Assembly (NCBI GenBank): GCA_946894095.1
Contig: OX335653.1
Span: 5,523,001 to 5,587,000 of the forward strand
Direction of reading: 5' to 3'
From: Incurvaria masculella
Lineage: Eukaryota; Arthropoda; Insecta; Lepidoptera; Incurvariidae
DNA length: 64,000 nucleotides
A model generated the notes under the pieces. The model was not told the DNA's origin. It ran no database searches and saw only the letters and a list, made by a program, of their open reading frames with translations. Position 1 is the first letter of the stretch. Each line of letters begins with the position of its first letter. This document shows positions 42,701-54,153 of the stretch, piece after piece. A program made the position numbers and the translations under genes.

Positions 42701-44762
42701 TAAAATAACTACGTTGTAAGTGCTGATTATCTTGTATTGGTATTGATTGCACGCTGGTAATAAAAGTCCCTTAATATGTGCCGATTAAGCTGCACATGGG
42801 AAAAAAGGCCCAAAGTGTGTAAGGTTCGGCCTACATCAAGCGTAAAATAATTGAAACAAAGAAAAAAAAATCTTTGTTTCCTGTTACGTCCCAAGCAAAT
42901 GTTTTGATTTTCAACGTGTCTGCTACACCTGACCAAAATTCTACAAAACCCGGAAAAAACGCTTCATGGGACGCTTGGTCGACACGAAAGTAGATTCTTC
43001 CGGACGAGCCGAAATATACAAGAGGGTTGCATGGTACCGGTCCCACTGCCGATTGTTTTCTACATTGGCCAACATTTGTCGGAATAAACAGTTCTACAGT
43101 CCCACCGCTTACGGTCTCGCAATCCAATATGGTGGACACGGGAATTCCTGTATTATGCTTGGGAAAAAAATATGTAATTCGTAACCGGTCTGGAGGAATT
43201 CCAAAACAAAAAAATCAAATATTCCGCATGGAGGATTCATTTTGAAAATTGGAGTACGTATTTACTAATAGAATGAATTTAAAAATAAAATAAAGATTCA
43301 AGTGCCGTTAAAGATTGATGACTCACAACATGACAGAGACAAACTTAAGCATCGTAAGCGCAAGCCAGTGTGTGACGAAACTGGAGGCCAGGCCGAGAGT
43401 GCAGCTGCCGGACATCGCCACCAGCAGGGCGAAGCGGCGGCCGCGCGTGTCCGCCACGTAGCCCCACGTGTGCGCGCTCACCAGGATCCCTGCCCGCATA
43501 ATCAGAAACAGCATGCCACAGGCGTCCAAGAAATACATCGGTTACATTACACATCGGTTACATTTCCTGTCCAGCTTTGTCTCGGACCAAAGGCTGTAGA
43601 ATATCAATAAGTTTTTCCGAGAGATCAGTCACTCAGTCACCAGGTGGGTACAATTGTATAGTAATCTCAGTTATTTCAGGATATATTAGGTGGGAGTCCG
43701 GGTTATCTAGTGGGAGTCCGAGAAATCTCTGGTAAACTGTCCACTGTTTTAGCACTAATCACTTTATTTCAAAAGACCACACCTTTGACTTTTTTTAACA
43801 AATGCTTTTTTGGGACGGAGCTGAAGCTATTTCGGCTTGATATCTATACAGTACATGAACAGTAATGCACAGTGAACATGAATTATTTTTATAGTGTTCA
43901 TAGATCAATATTATTTGGTATATCGTAAAGTCGTTTAATAATGTTCCGGTCAAGGTCTAGCGGCATCACCATCAAAGTCTATAAAGCCCTTCACTGCTAG
44001 TAAGTAAAGACACTCCGGGATACTCACCTAACATCGGCGTGGATCCTATGATGCCTTTCCTGTAGGTGTCCAGCTCAAGGTCACACTGACTGGTGGTAAT
44101 GACCAAGCCAATTCCGAATATCTCGGTAGCGATCGCGAGCAGCGTATAGCAGGAAATGATAAGAAGACCATAAGTGTATCGGCCCACACCTGCGATTAAA
44201 ATTTTACTCAAAACACTGCATGTAACAAATAATTACAGGGTTGCATTTGATGAGGCAAAAGTGCCGACTTAGGATATACAGGACAAAATACGCAAAGAGA
44301 AGTGGAAATAAATAAATAGAGTGGGAGATTGTGTCACATCAAAAGCTTTATCTAATATATTGTGCAATCAGGACGTCATTGTTGTTTATTGTTTATTCTT
44401 TATTCATCCATATGTCCATAGACAGAACACTGAACTCGGATTTATCATATTTGACGTCACAGTAAAACAAATTTACTTGGGGTCGGTGTGTTGGGTCGAT
44501 CTCTTGATACATTTTAATAAATGTAATGGAAGGTTTTTTGCGAACATGGCAATACATTGAGTAAATGTTAAATTATTAAGAAAGCTTTGCAGTTTTACCT
44601 ACCAATATTATCCAACGCAACTTCAAGATCCATCTTCTCGCTAACGACTTCTAAAGTATACGGCACCACTACTTGGAAGTTGTTTCCCTTCACGTCATGA
44701 TCCAACAATTTCGGTCGAACTGATTCACAACTATTCACCGGATTCGCACTTAGAATAGACAT
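36772..44762 (-). CDS. MFS transporter, SV2/SLC22-like, ten exons
   Basis: Coding exons (high to low): 44762-44603, 44189-44028, 43489-43327, 42630-42509, 41492-41245, 40400-40276, 39674-39545, 38970-38681, 37965-37838, 36845-36772. Every junction is GT/AG, phases agree throughout, and the sum is 1602 bases (533 residues plus TAA). It would be a plasma-membrane or vesicle transporter with about 12 helices. Family marks: MDLEVALDNIG at the N-terminus as in insect SV2-like proteins; the GYVADTRGRR motif A after helix 2; ALRAR after helix 4; ESPKFYVSQGREDEALQVLRKIYAINTGN in the central loop (shown by its parts ESPKF and YAINTGN); and EIYPTYLR before the last helices. The C-terminus ends QNDKERRKPSKN. 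The substrate cannot be inferred. Helix 7 looks short between exons 6 and 7, so a micro-exon may be missing from my model. Confidence 0.87.
36903..37190 (+). repeat. Lepidoptera-type GGGTTCCGTA dispersed repeat
   Basis: Begins AGGGTTCCGTACCC and ends with GGTACGGAACCC, a perfect hairpin around GCGAGTCCGACTCGC, then TTGGCCGGTTT. It contains a GTCCGTCCGTCCGTC tract and CTGAAATTTTCACAG. Near-identical architecture at 51158-51437 and, inverted, 12118-12318. It lies in the last intron of the transporter. Confidence 0.85.
37212..37352 (+). repeat. Direct repeat pair with AGACCGG-CGGGTCT hairpins
   Basis: AATAGACCGG(G/A)CGGGTCTTTCTGAATTATTA occurs at about 37216 and 37326, spaced by about 110 bases. 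The AGACC/GGTCT arms form a small hairpin followed by T-rich sequence; no terminator role is implied in this eukaryotic intron. Confidence 0.6.
38259..38438. repeat. Foldback element with about 33-bp arms
   Basis: TTATTATTAAAAATGTTTTC and GGATAGACAGTGT at the left are mirrored by ACACTGTCTATCC and AAAACATTTTTTAATAATAA at the right. The left arm also holds the 19-base hairpin GGATAGACAGTGTCTATCC. Located in an intron of the transporter. Confidence 0.7.
39755..39900 (-). mobile_element. SINE body fragment in transporter intron
   Basis: CTACATTGAACTGGATGGAA and CTTCGATGATACCAACCGG match the complement of the SINE body at 4274/18741. Confidence 0.55.
41931..42050 (-). other. Unexplained frame with acceptor inside transporter intron 4
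   Basis: After a good acceptor (TTTTTTCTGCAG ending at 42051) the minus strand reads HNLGTFCADIANILGL, then NNLNAANIDM, YHRFTLEE and a stop at about 41931. Entered after exon 4 (phase 1, last base A) the first codon would be ATG. It is hydrophilic and does not resemble MFS sequence. It may be an alternative terminal exon, a relic of another gene, or chance. Confidence 0.3.
42240..42345 (-). repeat. SINE head fragment
   Basis: The complement has a B-box-like GAGTTCAAATCCTAGCCCCGG followed by TCATGAACCACTTTCTTTC, as in the tRNA-headed SINE family. Confidence 0.55.
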
Positions 44763-44829
44763 TTTAAGCTGGATATTTTATTTTAATGGATATTGTTGTT
44801 CTAACTTCAATTTTTTATTCTAAACAATT

Positions 44830-45470
44830 TCGTATATTTATAATTGACAACTTAAGATATTTGCTCAATGGGTAGTCTTGTACGTAAACGTATTTGAAAT
44901 GTTCACTTTATTTCACCAGAATCTTAGCGTGGTTAGGTCTGTGTATGTTCGTTGTGTTAATGACACACTCGAAACTACTATCAGAGGTGTGCGCTGCTGA
45001 ATTTGTTTATAGTGATATCACTTTGAACGTTGGCTTTTTATATACTTTCATTCGTTTACACAGAGGAGGAGGCTAAGGAAAATGGGACTGTGGCGATTTC
45101 ATTTTAAAATAAAATAAATAATAAAATAACTTTCAATGTTTATTTATTTTAAGGTAACGCGTGGATAAAAACAGTCCGGAATGTTTGTAGCTCCAGAATG
45201 TTATTTCATTTGAGTCTTTTCAGGTAGCTTTTAGTGTTAGCTGGGCTGCCGAAACGTTGGGGGGATACGTCAGCATTTTGCATATGTATTTGAGTTCCGA
45301 AAAACTACGGAACAATTTCTTTGGATCGGAGGATCGTTTTTCGCGGTCGGTGCAGCATGGTGATGTTTGTTACTGGCGCTTCTCCAAAGTTGAGCATAGC
45401 TAGCATATCAATGGAAGCTTCGTTTTCTGTTTTCTGTTAAGTGTTTTTTCTTTTGTCTGAATCTTTTCAT
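44830..45470. other. Upstream of the transporter; no element recognised
   Basis: Contains the presumed promoter and 5' UTR of the transporter (start codon at 44762). I see no confident TATA box or initiator. Confidence 0.4.
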
Positions 45471-45471
45471 A

Positions 45472-45545
45472 TCATTTTTTTCATTTCATTTATTTAAACT
45501 TTTTGGTAGTCAAACTACACCAAGTTACGTCACAAAGATCCGCGG
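45472..45545 (-). mobile_element. 74-bp 3' end of the CR1-like element
   Basis: Identical without gaps to 21172-21245, the 3' terminal tail of the intact CR1-like copy. A severe 5' truncation, as expected of aborted target-primed reverse transcription. Confidence 0.9.
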
Positions 45546-46158
45546 TTGGTTCTGCAGCGTATGTATTCAGTTCCTCTCCCTTCACCAACTTGCGAAAAGT
45601 TTTCTTTCCTGAGAAACATGTACAGTCGTTACTTATCAAATGTATACACTGGAAAGGGAAGGAATTTTTAAGTCCCTTTTACTCTATGGTTGACGTCAGC
45701 ATGTCAGAAAGAGATCTCAAATTTGTCTCTATTTCCGGTGTATAGATTTCAGACAAAACGACTGTACTGTTTAGGTTGCACTTGCCATCGCTATTACTAC
45801 GATATTTCTAGCTAGAAGTTCCGGAATGCAAGAAATACCGGAGTAAAGTGATTGTATAAATGTTTATTAGTAAGGCAGAAGGTTTGTAGTAACTTTTTTT
45901 TTTTTGTTTTTGGTATATTTTTGTGAACTTTTTCTCTATCAATTTATGCTGTCATAAGGAAAATTTGCAGAAGGTCGTTAGATTTTACTGGGAGATATGC
46001 AGTTTGGATCGTGTTATTGTAGTGTCAAAGAATACGTCACGGCTAGAATTCAAAATCTCACGTCGACTTGGTTGGGCCAACTCTCTTTTAAATGTAACCA
46101 AAGGGAAAATATTCAGTATTTATTACATCGACCTGCAAAAATATAAAAAAATATAGGC

Positions 46159-46365
46159 TTGTATGACGAGCGGGGCGGATGGCAGTGGGATCCTGCTGTC
46201 TTCAAGGAGGAGATTAGGATAACCTATAGGTTCCGAGGTAGCAGGACTCGGCGGACCAGCCGTGCAGGCTGCGCGCGCTGACCGTAGCGCGGCGCCACCC
46301 TGGCCCTCGGTGCAGCAGCTGCCGAACGGGTAGCACCGCTGCTGATCCACGGTCGCCTTGGTCAT
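46159..46365 (-). other. GC-rich open frame of unknown nature
   Basis: The minus strand from ATG 46365 reads a Cys-bearing, GC-ending-codon stretch (VDQQRCYPFGSCCTEGQGG) unlike the AT-rich flanks, then drifts into low-information sequence. It could be a stray exon, an exon pseudogene or a captured fragment. No family recognised. Confidence 0.3.
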
Positions 46366-46769
46366 AAATCAATTATACTGGGTAAAGATTGCTAGTGTCG
46401 AACAATTGTTGAATAGGGATAACAAAAGTCAACTGATGGCGTTTCAATTCACATTTGAGAATACATTAAATACAACAAATGAATATCAATGTATTTTTTT
46501 ATTTACAATGACATTAATTAATGTATAGTTAAATGTAACGTTTTGGTCATGCCTGGCAAGGCAATATTTGGAATTAAGCTTACATAGTTCAATATCGGTG
46601 TAACTAGTTATGGCAATGACGGAGGATGGCGCTGGTAAGAATAAGAAGTATTTAACGAGTTGTGTACGTTGTATGACTTTAGCAGTCTATCCCCACTATC
46701 CTCGGGTCCAACAAAATGACCATCTTAACTTGTTCCAGACATAATTTATTATTCAAATGGATCTCTTAT

Positions 46770-46934
46770 GCTGAGATAAACAGTCGTAACAGAAACTAAG
46801 ACTAACGAAAAGTAGTACTTTGTGACGTCAATTTGCATTATTTTGAGATTTAGTCGTACAAAATTTGTCAAAGTGACGTCACAAAGTTCTACTTTCCGTT
46901 AGTCTTAGTTTCTGTTACGACTATTTATCTCAGC
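46770..46934. mobile_element. MITE with about 60-bp near-perfect inverted ends
   Basis: GCTGAGATAAACAGTCGTAA at the left and TTACGACTATTTATCTCAGC at the right. The pairing continues through AAACTAAGACTAACG and ACTTTGTGACGTCA, leaving a loop of about 40 bases. 165 bp in total. Both arms contain the CRE-like TGACGTCA. Confidence 0.8.
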
Positions 46935-47110
46935 CTTAGTATCTGCGACTTTGTTTACCGGCACTATTTCTGTTCTGTCCGTTGATTGCATATTTTTTAG
47001 GATGTACTTGAATTCATTGTATGCATTATTTACATTATTGGAACATGTGCGTTTATAGGGAATGTCCACCTAATATGTTTTATCGACCGATGATGCTGCA
47101 CTAACTAGAT

Positions 47111-47728
47111 CACGGAATATTGAGGAGGCAGGAAGTGAAACGTTTGTAAATTTGTTCCAGGACCGCTGTTACCGTTTTACTTAAGACCTTTTTGCTTCGC
47201 GGATGTATAACCGTCGCAATTGGCTATCCCTTCTTAATTAATAACCAAACAACAAATCCACATTTGTTCAGTTAATATGAACCTTAACGTAATGGATCTA
47301 TGTTGGAATTCCAATACTGTTTGCAATCAAATGTTACGTCACTTTCGAACACGGCCGAGCGCCTCACACGCACGCAGTCACTAACAGAGTAGCGAGACAT
47401 GACCCGGCAAGCAAAGCGACGCCGCGACGCCATATTGTTTCGTAGTGTTTTTGTTGTAAGTTTTATCGCTATACATGTAAATGAAACTAACTGGTGATAT
47501 GAAACTCCGCCATTATGAAGGTTGTGCACCCGGCTGTCGCGTTTACACGTTATTATGGCACAGTACGGCATTATTCCTTTTCAATTTTAGATTGTATCAC
47601 GGATAAGTTAATGCACAGGAACGCCGCAGAGGAGTGAATCATGCGCGTATGAAGTGCGCGGGTCCCCGCTAAAGACCGGCGCGCGAGTTCCGCCCACTTC
47701 ACAATTCTTACCTCCTAATTGTTCTGTG
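47111..47728. mobile_element. hAT-like MITE, copy 2
   Basis: Closely similar along its length to 6621-7235. Flanks AACTAGAT (47103-47110) and AACTGTAT (47729-47736) match at six of eight bases, an aged 8-bp duplication. Confidence 0.82.
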
Positions 47729-48450
47729 AACTGTATGATCATCAATGTCTGGAATCCATAATCATAAATTAATTACGCAGAAGTTTGCAAACCTGATCAG
47801 ACCAAATGATCGCTTCAACTGGATTTTTAAAATAAGCTTTGTTTACCTCTGGGTATAGAGTTTTAATTATCCATGCAACCAATAATATCATAGCATGTTT
47901 TTCGCAGCCCCCCCGATTGTTCGAAAACCCATGGGCATCGTCGGGGACCTTTAGGTCCTGGCGTACGCCATATCCCGCGCTTAACATAAAAAATATATAC
48001 ATTTTAACCAGCATGTGCAGAGTTAAGTGTAAATATGTTAAGAATTATCCATGAAATACCATCAAAATTTCCCTTTTAAATGTTGGTCCTTGTTATCGTA
48101 AAATGGTGAACTTTGATGATTTGACATAAAGTATTTGCTTTCAGACTTGTTTACCATTAGATGGTATCACTCCGGAGCTCCGTAAGTTTCCATAATTCTT
48201 TGAGTTATTGGGCATTACGCTAGTCATTCTTACAATATGAAATGATATTGTTTTATGTCAGATAGTAGATACGGCGGTTCTTCGCCAAGACGTCGCGGCG
48301 TCGGCAAGATCGAGTTCATGATGACATATTGTATTTCTAATGACCTTTCAGAATGACTAAGATAACTTGATCTAAGAGATATTTGTAATGTCATTATTGC
48401 TTCACTAAGCATTATTTTAACTCAATCGTATAGAGATATGAATCCCTAAT

Positions 48451-48978
48451 TTAAGGTGGACCTTCCCGCTCAACTCCCTATACAAACGTCGAAAGAAGAT
48501 CATGCGCATATTTCTTGTCATAGATCCAAAATCATAATCAAAACAGCTTTATTTGATCGAACTAGATGTCTGATGACCATTGTCATTGTAAAATAGTATT
48601 TGGAGTCTAAGTTATAAGGTCCGATATTTCAAGGATTTTATACTTTAACTTTGGACGTGGATTGCTCAACCATAAAACAAAAATATCTTAAAACAGCTAG
48701 TCAACAGACAAAGCTTGTTTCATGAAAAATAATAATCAATTTGGTTTTACTTTCATTTTTGACTGCAGCGCTTGTGATTTACTTTCAGCTTTAAGTCGTT
48801 TTGTAATTAACATGTTCGTAAATCTTACCAAATCAAACACCATGACCGCTGTCTGTTTTGTGGACATATTGCATCCTCCTCATCACTGAGCCTGTCTTTG
48901 TATTTGAAACAAAGAAGGTCCCAGGGCACGGTTTTGTACCGTGCCCGCGAATGAGTTAGTCCCGCCGGGTTGGGCCAC
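48451..48978 (+). mobile_element. TTAA-type MITE, family 1, copy D
   Basis: Starts TTAAGGTGGACCTTCCCGC and runs colinear with copy A to GCCGGGTTGGGCCACT near 48978. The right TTAA is lost. Small internal deletions relative to copies A and E. Confidence 0.82.
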
Positions 48979-49658
48979 TGCACACACATTTTGATTGCAC
49001 AACATTCTGAAACATTATTTTGAATTATATAGTTTAAAATAAAATAAAAATCAAATATTTAATTCAAAAGGTGTGTTACATATGAAGGATTAATAAAAAA
49101 CTTCGCAAATAACCAATATTTTTTAATAATATCAAAAAGATTAAAAATGTTTTTGTGAGTTACCTTTCGAAGGAGAGAATATCACGGACTTTTCTGCAGG
49201 CCTTTTTTTTTCTTTTTTACCAACAAATTTCGACTGCTTAGTTTTGGCTCTTACTCATTCTGTGGTTTTGGTTTGTATAAAATATTTACAAATTACATAC
49301 ATACACCTTCCTCGTTGATCGCTCTTTCTATTAGTGAAACCGTAGGTATCAAATATTAATTGCGTCGCTTGGGAGAAGTAGAAACGAAGGCATATAGCAA
49401 CTTTGAGTGATGCTTGTCCTTCCGAAGCCCTGGCGCTCGTACCCTAGTACCACAGAAATCGGAATATGATTTCTGTGCCTTGTACTTACTCCGATGCGCG
49501 GAGCAATTCGGTTTGCATAACATATCTTAGCGTAACCGGAACTGAATTCAATTTAGCCTATTCTGTGTCCCATGCAGGGGATGATCGAACTCGGATGAAT
49601 TCAGTATCTTATAAAACAATGTGAATTAATTACTCCATGGACATCCCTTAAAGATTTA

Positions 49659-49888
49659 TTATAAAACTACTGACCCCGAGGGTCCGACCTCAATGTTGGA
49701 GTCCGAAGGTCGAAGCTGACTGTGGGCGCACCCCCAAGTCCCGTAGTACTCTAGTCCAAACAGTAACGACCCGTAGTTCGGGCTGTAAACCCCATCTGTT
49801 TGAGTCCTTCAGATAAGGGCTTGTCGGCCAATATGATTGCTGTTGACAATATGAGAAGAAATGAAAGTATCTTGATCTTATTATTCAT
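49659..49888 (-). pseudogene. Small secreted-peptide-like frame, disrupted
   Basis: From ATG 49888 the minus strand encodes MNNKIKILSFLLILSTAIILA, presented here only as a signal-peptide-like start (charged N-end, hydrophobic core, A-x-A type end), followed by DKPLSEGL. This frame stops at 49751. A second frame, offset by one of the other two registers and open to TAA at 49659, reads YSPNYGSLLFGLEYYGTWG, which looks more protein-like than the first after the signal. A frameshift, or an intron that I cannot place, could connect them. No family recognised. Confidence 0.35.
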
Positions 49889-50079
49889 TCTAAAACAATA
49901 CAGTGCTTAATTACTGCATTCGTACATGGTGCTGGCTTATTTCTATAAAATATAGTCCTCCAGTTCTATCTAGGTATTATATATTCTTTGACGTACGAAC
50001 TCTCTAGCTTTATGCGATACGTAACCTTTTTTTTAAGTAAAAATTTCATGATATTAGCCTCACAAACCACATGGGAGCC

Positions 50080-50530
50080 GAGGGGTCACTCACTCAAGGA
50101 ATCTGGTGTACAATCGTTTGGGAATCTCAAGAATCTTAGGTGGGAGTCCGAGGAATCTGGTGGGAGTCCGGAGAATCTCGGAAATCTTATGTAATCCCGA
50201 GTAATCCTAAAGAATCTGGAAATCCCAAGGAAATCATTGGGAATCCTATCAAATTCATGGAAATCTCGGGTAATCTTAGGCGGAGTCCGAAGAATCCGAT
50301 GGGAGTCCGAGGAATCTGGAAATCTTATGTAATCCCGAGTAATCCTAAGGAATCTGAGAATACCAAGGAAATCATTGGGAATCCTTTCAAATTAATGGAA
50401 ATCTCGAGTAATCCTGGGCGGGAGTCCGAGGAATAGGAAAATCTTGGGTAGTCTCGAGTACTCCCAGGGAGTGTAGGAATCCTAAGCGAATCATTGGCAA
50501 TCCGATCAAAGTCTTTGTAATCTCAGATAA
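50080..50530. repeat. Degenerate GGAATCT-type minisatellite, array 1
   Basis: Ten- to twelve-base variants of (G/A)GGAATCTTAGG and GGGAGTCCGAGGAATC follow each other irregularly. Two larger blocks of about 140 bases repeat (GTAATCCCGAGTAATCCTAA with AAATCATTGGGAATCCT). Frames through it are repeat artefacts. Confidence 0.75.
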
Positions 50531-50539
50531 TCTTGTCGG

Positions 50540-51109
50540 GGTCGGACTAAACCGGTTGTATGCTTAGTCCGGTGCAATTCTAGTACAGTACGTAAGTTTT
50601 GACAGGTTAGTTCTGAATAAGACTGTAAAGGTTTTTAAAATAAGAGTACCTTATCTCGAGTACGTGAAATATTTACTAGGTTTTTAAATATAGACTTTTA
50701 TAACGGCCCAGGCAAAGAAATAATCAACTTTGACCTAATGATGGCTGAGATACTAAGGGATTTCGAAAGATCGGAGTACCTCATCGTGAAGTTGAGTATG
50801 TCAAATATGTATTATGGCTTCAAAAATGGTATTGCATAATGCATCAGGCAAAAAAAAAACAGGGCTGACCTAATGATCGCTGGGATAATACGGGATCTAA
50901 TCTAACAATGATAGCGCGGCCGTGGGCGCGGCCGCCAGTTTGCGAAGAAATCACGCACACGTGTGCGCACGAGTGTGCGCAGTGCGCACCCCGCGTGTGC
51001 CCCACGACACAATTCCAAAACATATTCAGCCGTATTCAGAGTAAACCTGTCAAAATTTAGTACGGGATAAGCACCGGATTAACCAAACAAAAACCGGTTT
51101 AGTCCGACC
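50540..51109. mobile_element. MITE with about 85-bp TIRs and GC-rich core
   Basis: GGTCGGACTAAACCGG at 50540 and its complement CCGGTTTAGTCCGACC ending at 51109 start inverted ends that stay similar through TTGACAGG. The body (50640-50890) recurs directly at about 51620-51900. The core at 50910-51000 is strikingly GC-rich with alternating purine/pyrimidine runs. Confidence 0.75.
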
Positions 51110-51157
51110 TTAATACGCGTACTAAGCGAATAGAAGGTTATCATGCGTATACTACTT

Positions 51158-51437
51158 TTTAGGGTTCCGTACCGAAAGGGTGAAAACGGAACCCTATTAC
51201 TAAGCCTCAGCTGTCCGTCCGTCCGTCCGTCTGTCACAAAGCTGTTACTCATGAACCGTAATAAGTACGTAGCTGAAATTTTCACAGAGTGAGTATTTAA
51301 TTTGCCGCTATAACAACAAATAAGTAAAATTTAAAGATAATAAAAAAATACAAATAATATGATTTTTTGGTGTTAAATCATTTACGATGGTACGGAACCC
51401 TTTGTGTGCGAGTCCGACTCGCACTTGGCCGGTTTGT
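51158..51437 (+). repeat. Lepidoptera-type GGGTTCCGTA dispersed repeat
   Basis: Same architecture as 36903-37190: AGGGTTCCGTACCG start, GTCCGTCCGTCCGTCC tract, then GTGCGAGTCCGACTCGCAC hairpin and TTGGCCGGTTT end. Confidence 0.85.
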
Positions 51438-51537
51438 TTACTGTGTTTATTGTATGTATTTTGATTAGTTAATTAGATGATTGTAGGTATGTTGTGAACC
51501 GAGCTCGGGGCGGACTAACTTTACTACGCGTATTAAG

Positions 51538-52135
51538 GTCGAAGTAAACCGGTTTTTGTATGGTTAGACCGGTGCTAATCTCATACCAAGTTTTTACAGG
51601 TTCACAGTGAATACGACTTCGAAAAAGAAGAGTACCTACCTAATCGCGAAGTTTTCTACGTGAAATATTTGCTAAGGTTTCAAATATAGCCTTTTATAAT
51701 GACCCAGGCAAAAAAAAATCAACCCTGACCTAATGATGGCTGAGATTCTAAGAGATTTCGAAAGAGCGGAGTACCTCATCTTGAAATTTAGTATGTGAAA
51801 TATGTACTGTGGATTCAAAAATGGTATTGTATAATGCCTCAGGGAAAGAAAAAATCAGCGCTGATCTAAAGATCGCTGAGATAATATGGGATCTAATTTA
51901 ACCGGATTCCGCCTGGGTAAATATGTCCAAAACGAATATCGCACGGCCACGGCGCGGGGGCTCCCCGCCCGCCGCGCCGTTGCCGTCTCCTGCGGGCGCC
52001 GCTCGCCCCCGCCGCCCGTGCCCGCGCTGTTGCCGCCTCGCGCGGACGCCGCGCCCGTGCCGACCCCCGCCGCCGGCCGCGCCGCCCGCCTGTCTGCGAT
52101 GACGTCACGGACACGTGCTGCGCGCAACGCGCAAT
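51538..52135 (+). mobile_element. Second copy of the 50540 element, right end missing
   Basis: Starts GGTCGAAGTAAACCGG, preceded by TACGCGTATTAA. The body matches copy one in direct orientation (ATGATGGCTGAGAT, CGGAGTACCTCATC). It then enters a CpG-rich block of about 165 bases (51950-52115) containing TGACGTCA at 52100. No inverted right end is visible. Confidence 0.65.
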
Positions 52136-52139
52136 TATA

Positions 52140-52530
52140 AGTCTCTATGAATCGTTGGTGGTCACTAAGAATCTTTAGAAATCCCGAAATCATTGGAATG
52201 TACCAAAAATGTGTTGGTAGTCCTTAAAAATCCAGGTAATCTTTGGTAGTCTCTAGGAATCTTTGGTAGTCCTCAGAAATCTTACGAAATCCCAGTATAT
52301 TTGAAATCTCCAAGAATCTTTGGTAGTCTTTGGAAATCTTTAGGAATCTCCAGGAATCTTTGGAAATCTTTAGGAATCTCTAAGAATCTTTGGTAGTCTT
52401 TGGAAATCTTTAGGAATCTCCAGGAATCTTTGGAAATCTTTAGGAATCTCTAAGAATCTTTGGTAGTCTTTGGAAATCTTTAGGAATCTAGAAATCCCAA
52501 GGAAATCTTGACTACTGGGAATCTGGTGTA
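52140..52530. repeat. Degenerate GGAATCTT minisatellite, array 2
   Basis: Repeats of GAATCTTTGGTAGTC and GGAAATCTTTAGGAATCTC, with a higher-order block of about 85 bases present twice (52330-52500). Related to array 1, and to a stub at 43690-43735. Confidence 0.8.
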
Positions 52531-52555
52531 CACTTTTTGCTCGAGTGACTAACCC

Positions 52556-52830
52556 CTCGATGGGAGCTATGAATAGGACCTTCTTTATATTGCTCGGCTA
52601 CCTGGCCAACTGGATGAAAAACTCGGAACATTTTCATTGCAGTTTCGACTATCGATCATTCAATGCGATGTTACCAACTCGGGCGGGATTAACCAAAACA
52701 CCTAGTAAGTAAGGAAGGGGACCGGAATCCATACCACGGTCTCAACGGTTGAAAATGGTCACCCACCTGGAACCCAACCGCGCTCAGAGTAGCCTCACCG
52801 AGCTTATCGAATCGCATGGGCTCCCAAGGC
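52556..52830 (-). mobile_element. SINE with 5S-derived head, inverted
   Basis: Read on the minus strand: GGCTACTCTGAGCGCGG and CCAGGTGGGTGACC (5S-like promoter), then CTTACTTACTAGGTG, ACATCGCATTGAATGATCG and the body up to AAGAAGGTCC. The tail is missing. Confidence 0.75.
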
Positions 52831-52924
52831 TGGTAGAATTCAGAATTTCTAGTAATAGTAATTCTAAGTCGTTGTACGTCAGGTTTATAAAAAAAATAAC
52901 CACATGTTAAGGAAGCGTTGTCTT

Positions 52925-52985
52925 CTACACCCTCACACACCATCACACACCCTCTCACACCCTCACACACCCACACACCACTTCA
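52925..52985. repeat. CACACCCT minisatellite
   Basis: About six irregular copies of CACACCCTCA/CACACCATCA in 60 bases. Confidence 0.7.
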
Positions 52986-52989
52986 CACA

Positions 52990-53795
52990 TAGGTCCTAGC
53001 TGAAAAACCTGTTTAGTTAGACTAGCAAGGCAAGCTGAGCTAGCGCCATTTGGCATACAACACGACGAAATATCCACATTGTTGACAAGTCTTCATTTTT
53101 TGAGATATGTTAATATAGTAAGTTATGTTGAATGAACCAATATAGATTTTGAGTTTGAGTTTGAGTTCTATAAATTAACTTTCCGGTCCATGTCAGTCCA
53201 ATTAAACCATGATGCTGAATCGAGTATATTATGAAACATTATGTTATAACTTGCATAAAACATACTCCACTGTGGCGCCAAAATCGAGTTTAACTTTGGA
53301 GAGCATTTTGCTAAAATCTCTGTAAAACCTTAGATGAAAAAGAATGGATACGGTACCTCCATACTGACGATAGTTCAAAAGCGTTCCTATTTTTAAAAAA
53401 AACTAACACACCTATACTTTTACATGCACACCAAACTCTACTAAGTAAAGGGTAATAGAGCAGGACCAAGGTATAAGGAAATGCATCATGCGAAAAAGTG
53501 ACAAATAGATTCATCTAATCGCGGAAGAATGAAATGAGACAAAAATTTCCTTAAATTGAATTAGTTATAGCATGAGAAAAAGGGATGGTGACATTTGTGA
53601 CATCTGGTCGTAGATATAGTGCAAAATTCATCCTAATCCATCATGACACATCAACGATGCGCGCATCCTAAGCCCTTTGAGCAGAATGGCGCGTCAAAAC
53701 TAAATGAAAAATGAAAGTGAAAACGGCAGGGTTGCCAAAAATGATCACGAAAATAAATAACAATATATTGTATTGTGCATTAAAATATTAAGGAT
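52990..53795. other. Intergenic stretch with no recognised feature
   Basis: AT-rich; nothing assignable on either strand. Confidence 0.45.
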
Positions 53796-54153
53796 CCTAT
53801 TTAGTGATAGTGGTCAGAACAAGTAGTACCATGATTGTAAAGGGCATAACAAGGCATCAAATAATCTTTTCGCGAATTTGCAAGCGGGAAAATGAAAAAA
53901 ATATTAATGGAATCATTCATTAAACCATCGTTATTCTGAGTAAAAATCATCGATATTAAGGATAAATTAATAAAGTCGAATATACACAATTTGTAAATAT
54001 TGAAATCATAAAATAAAATAAACACAAAGAGGGAATCATTAATGTATTGCAAGTATGGGTCAAACATTGCAAAACAAATAATATTGATTATTCTTGAATT
54101 GTCCATGTTTGCATTTTATGCATTTAAAAATTTCGTTCAATGCGTTTTAGATG

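Noticed and set aside
51950..52140. GC-rich coding exon
   Set aside because: All six frames are open because of composition; alanine/arginine/proline runs without domain, and the segment belongs to a repeated element.
50080..52530. CRISPR array
   Set aside because: Units are short, irregular and lack unique spacers of constant length; a minisatellite.
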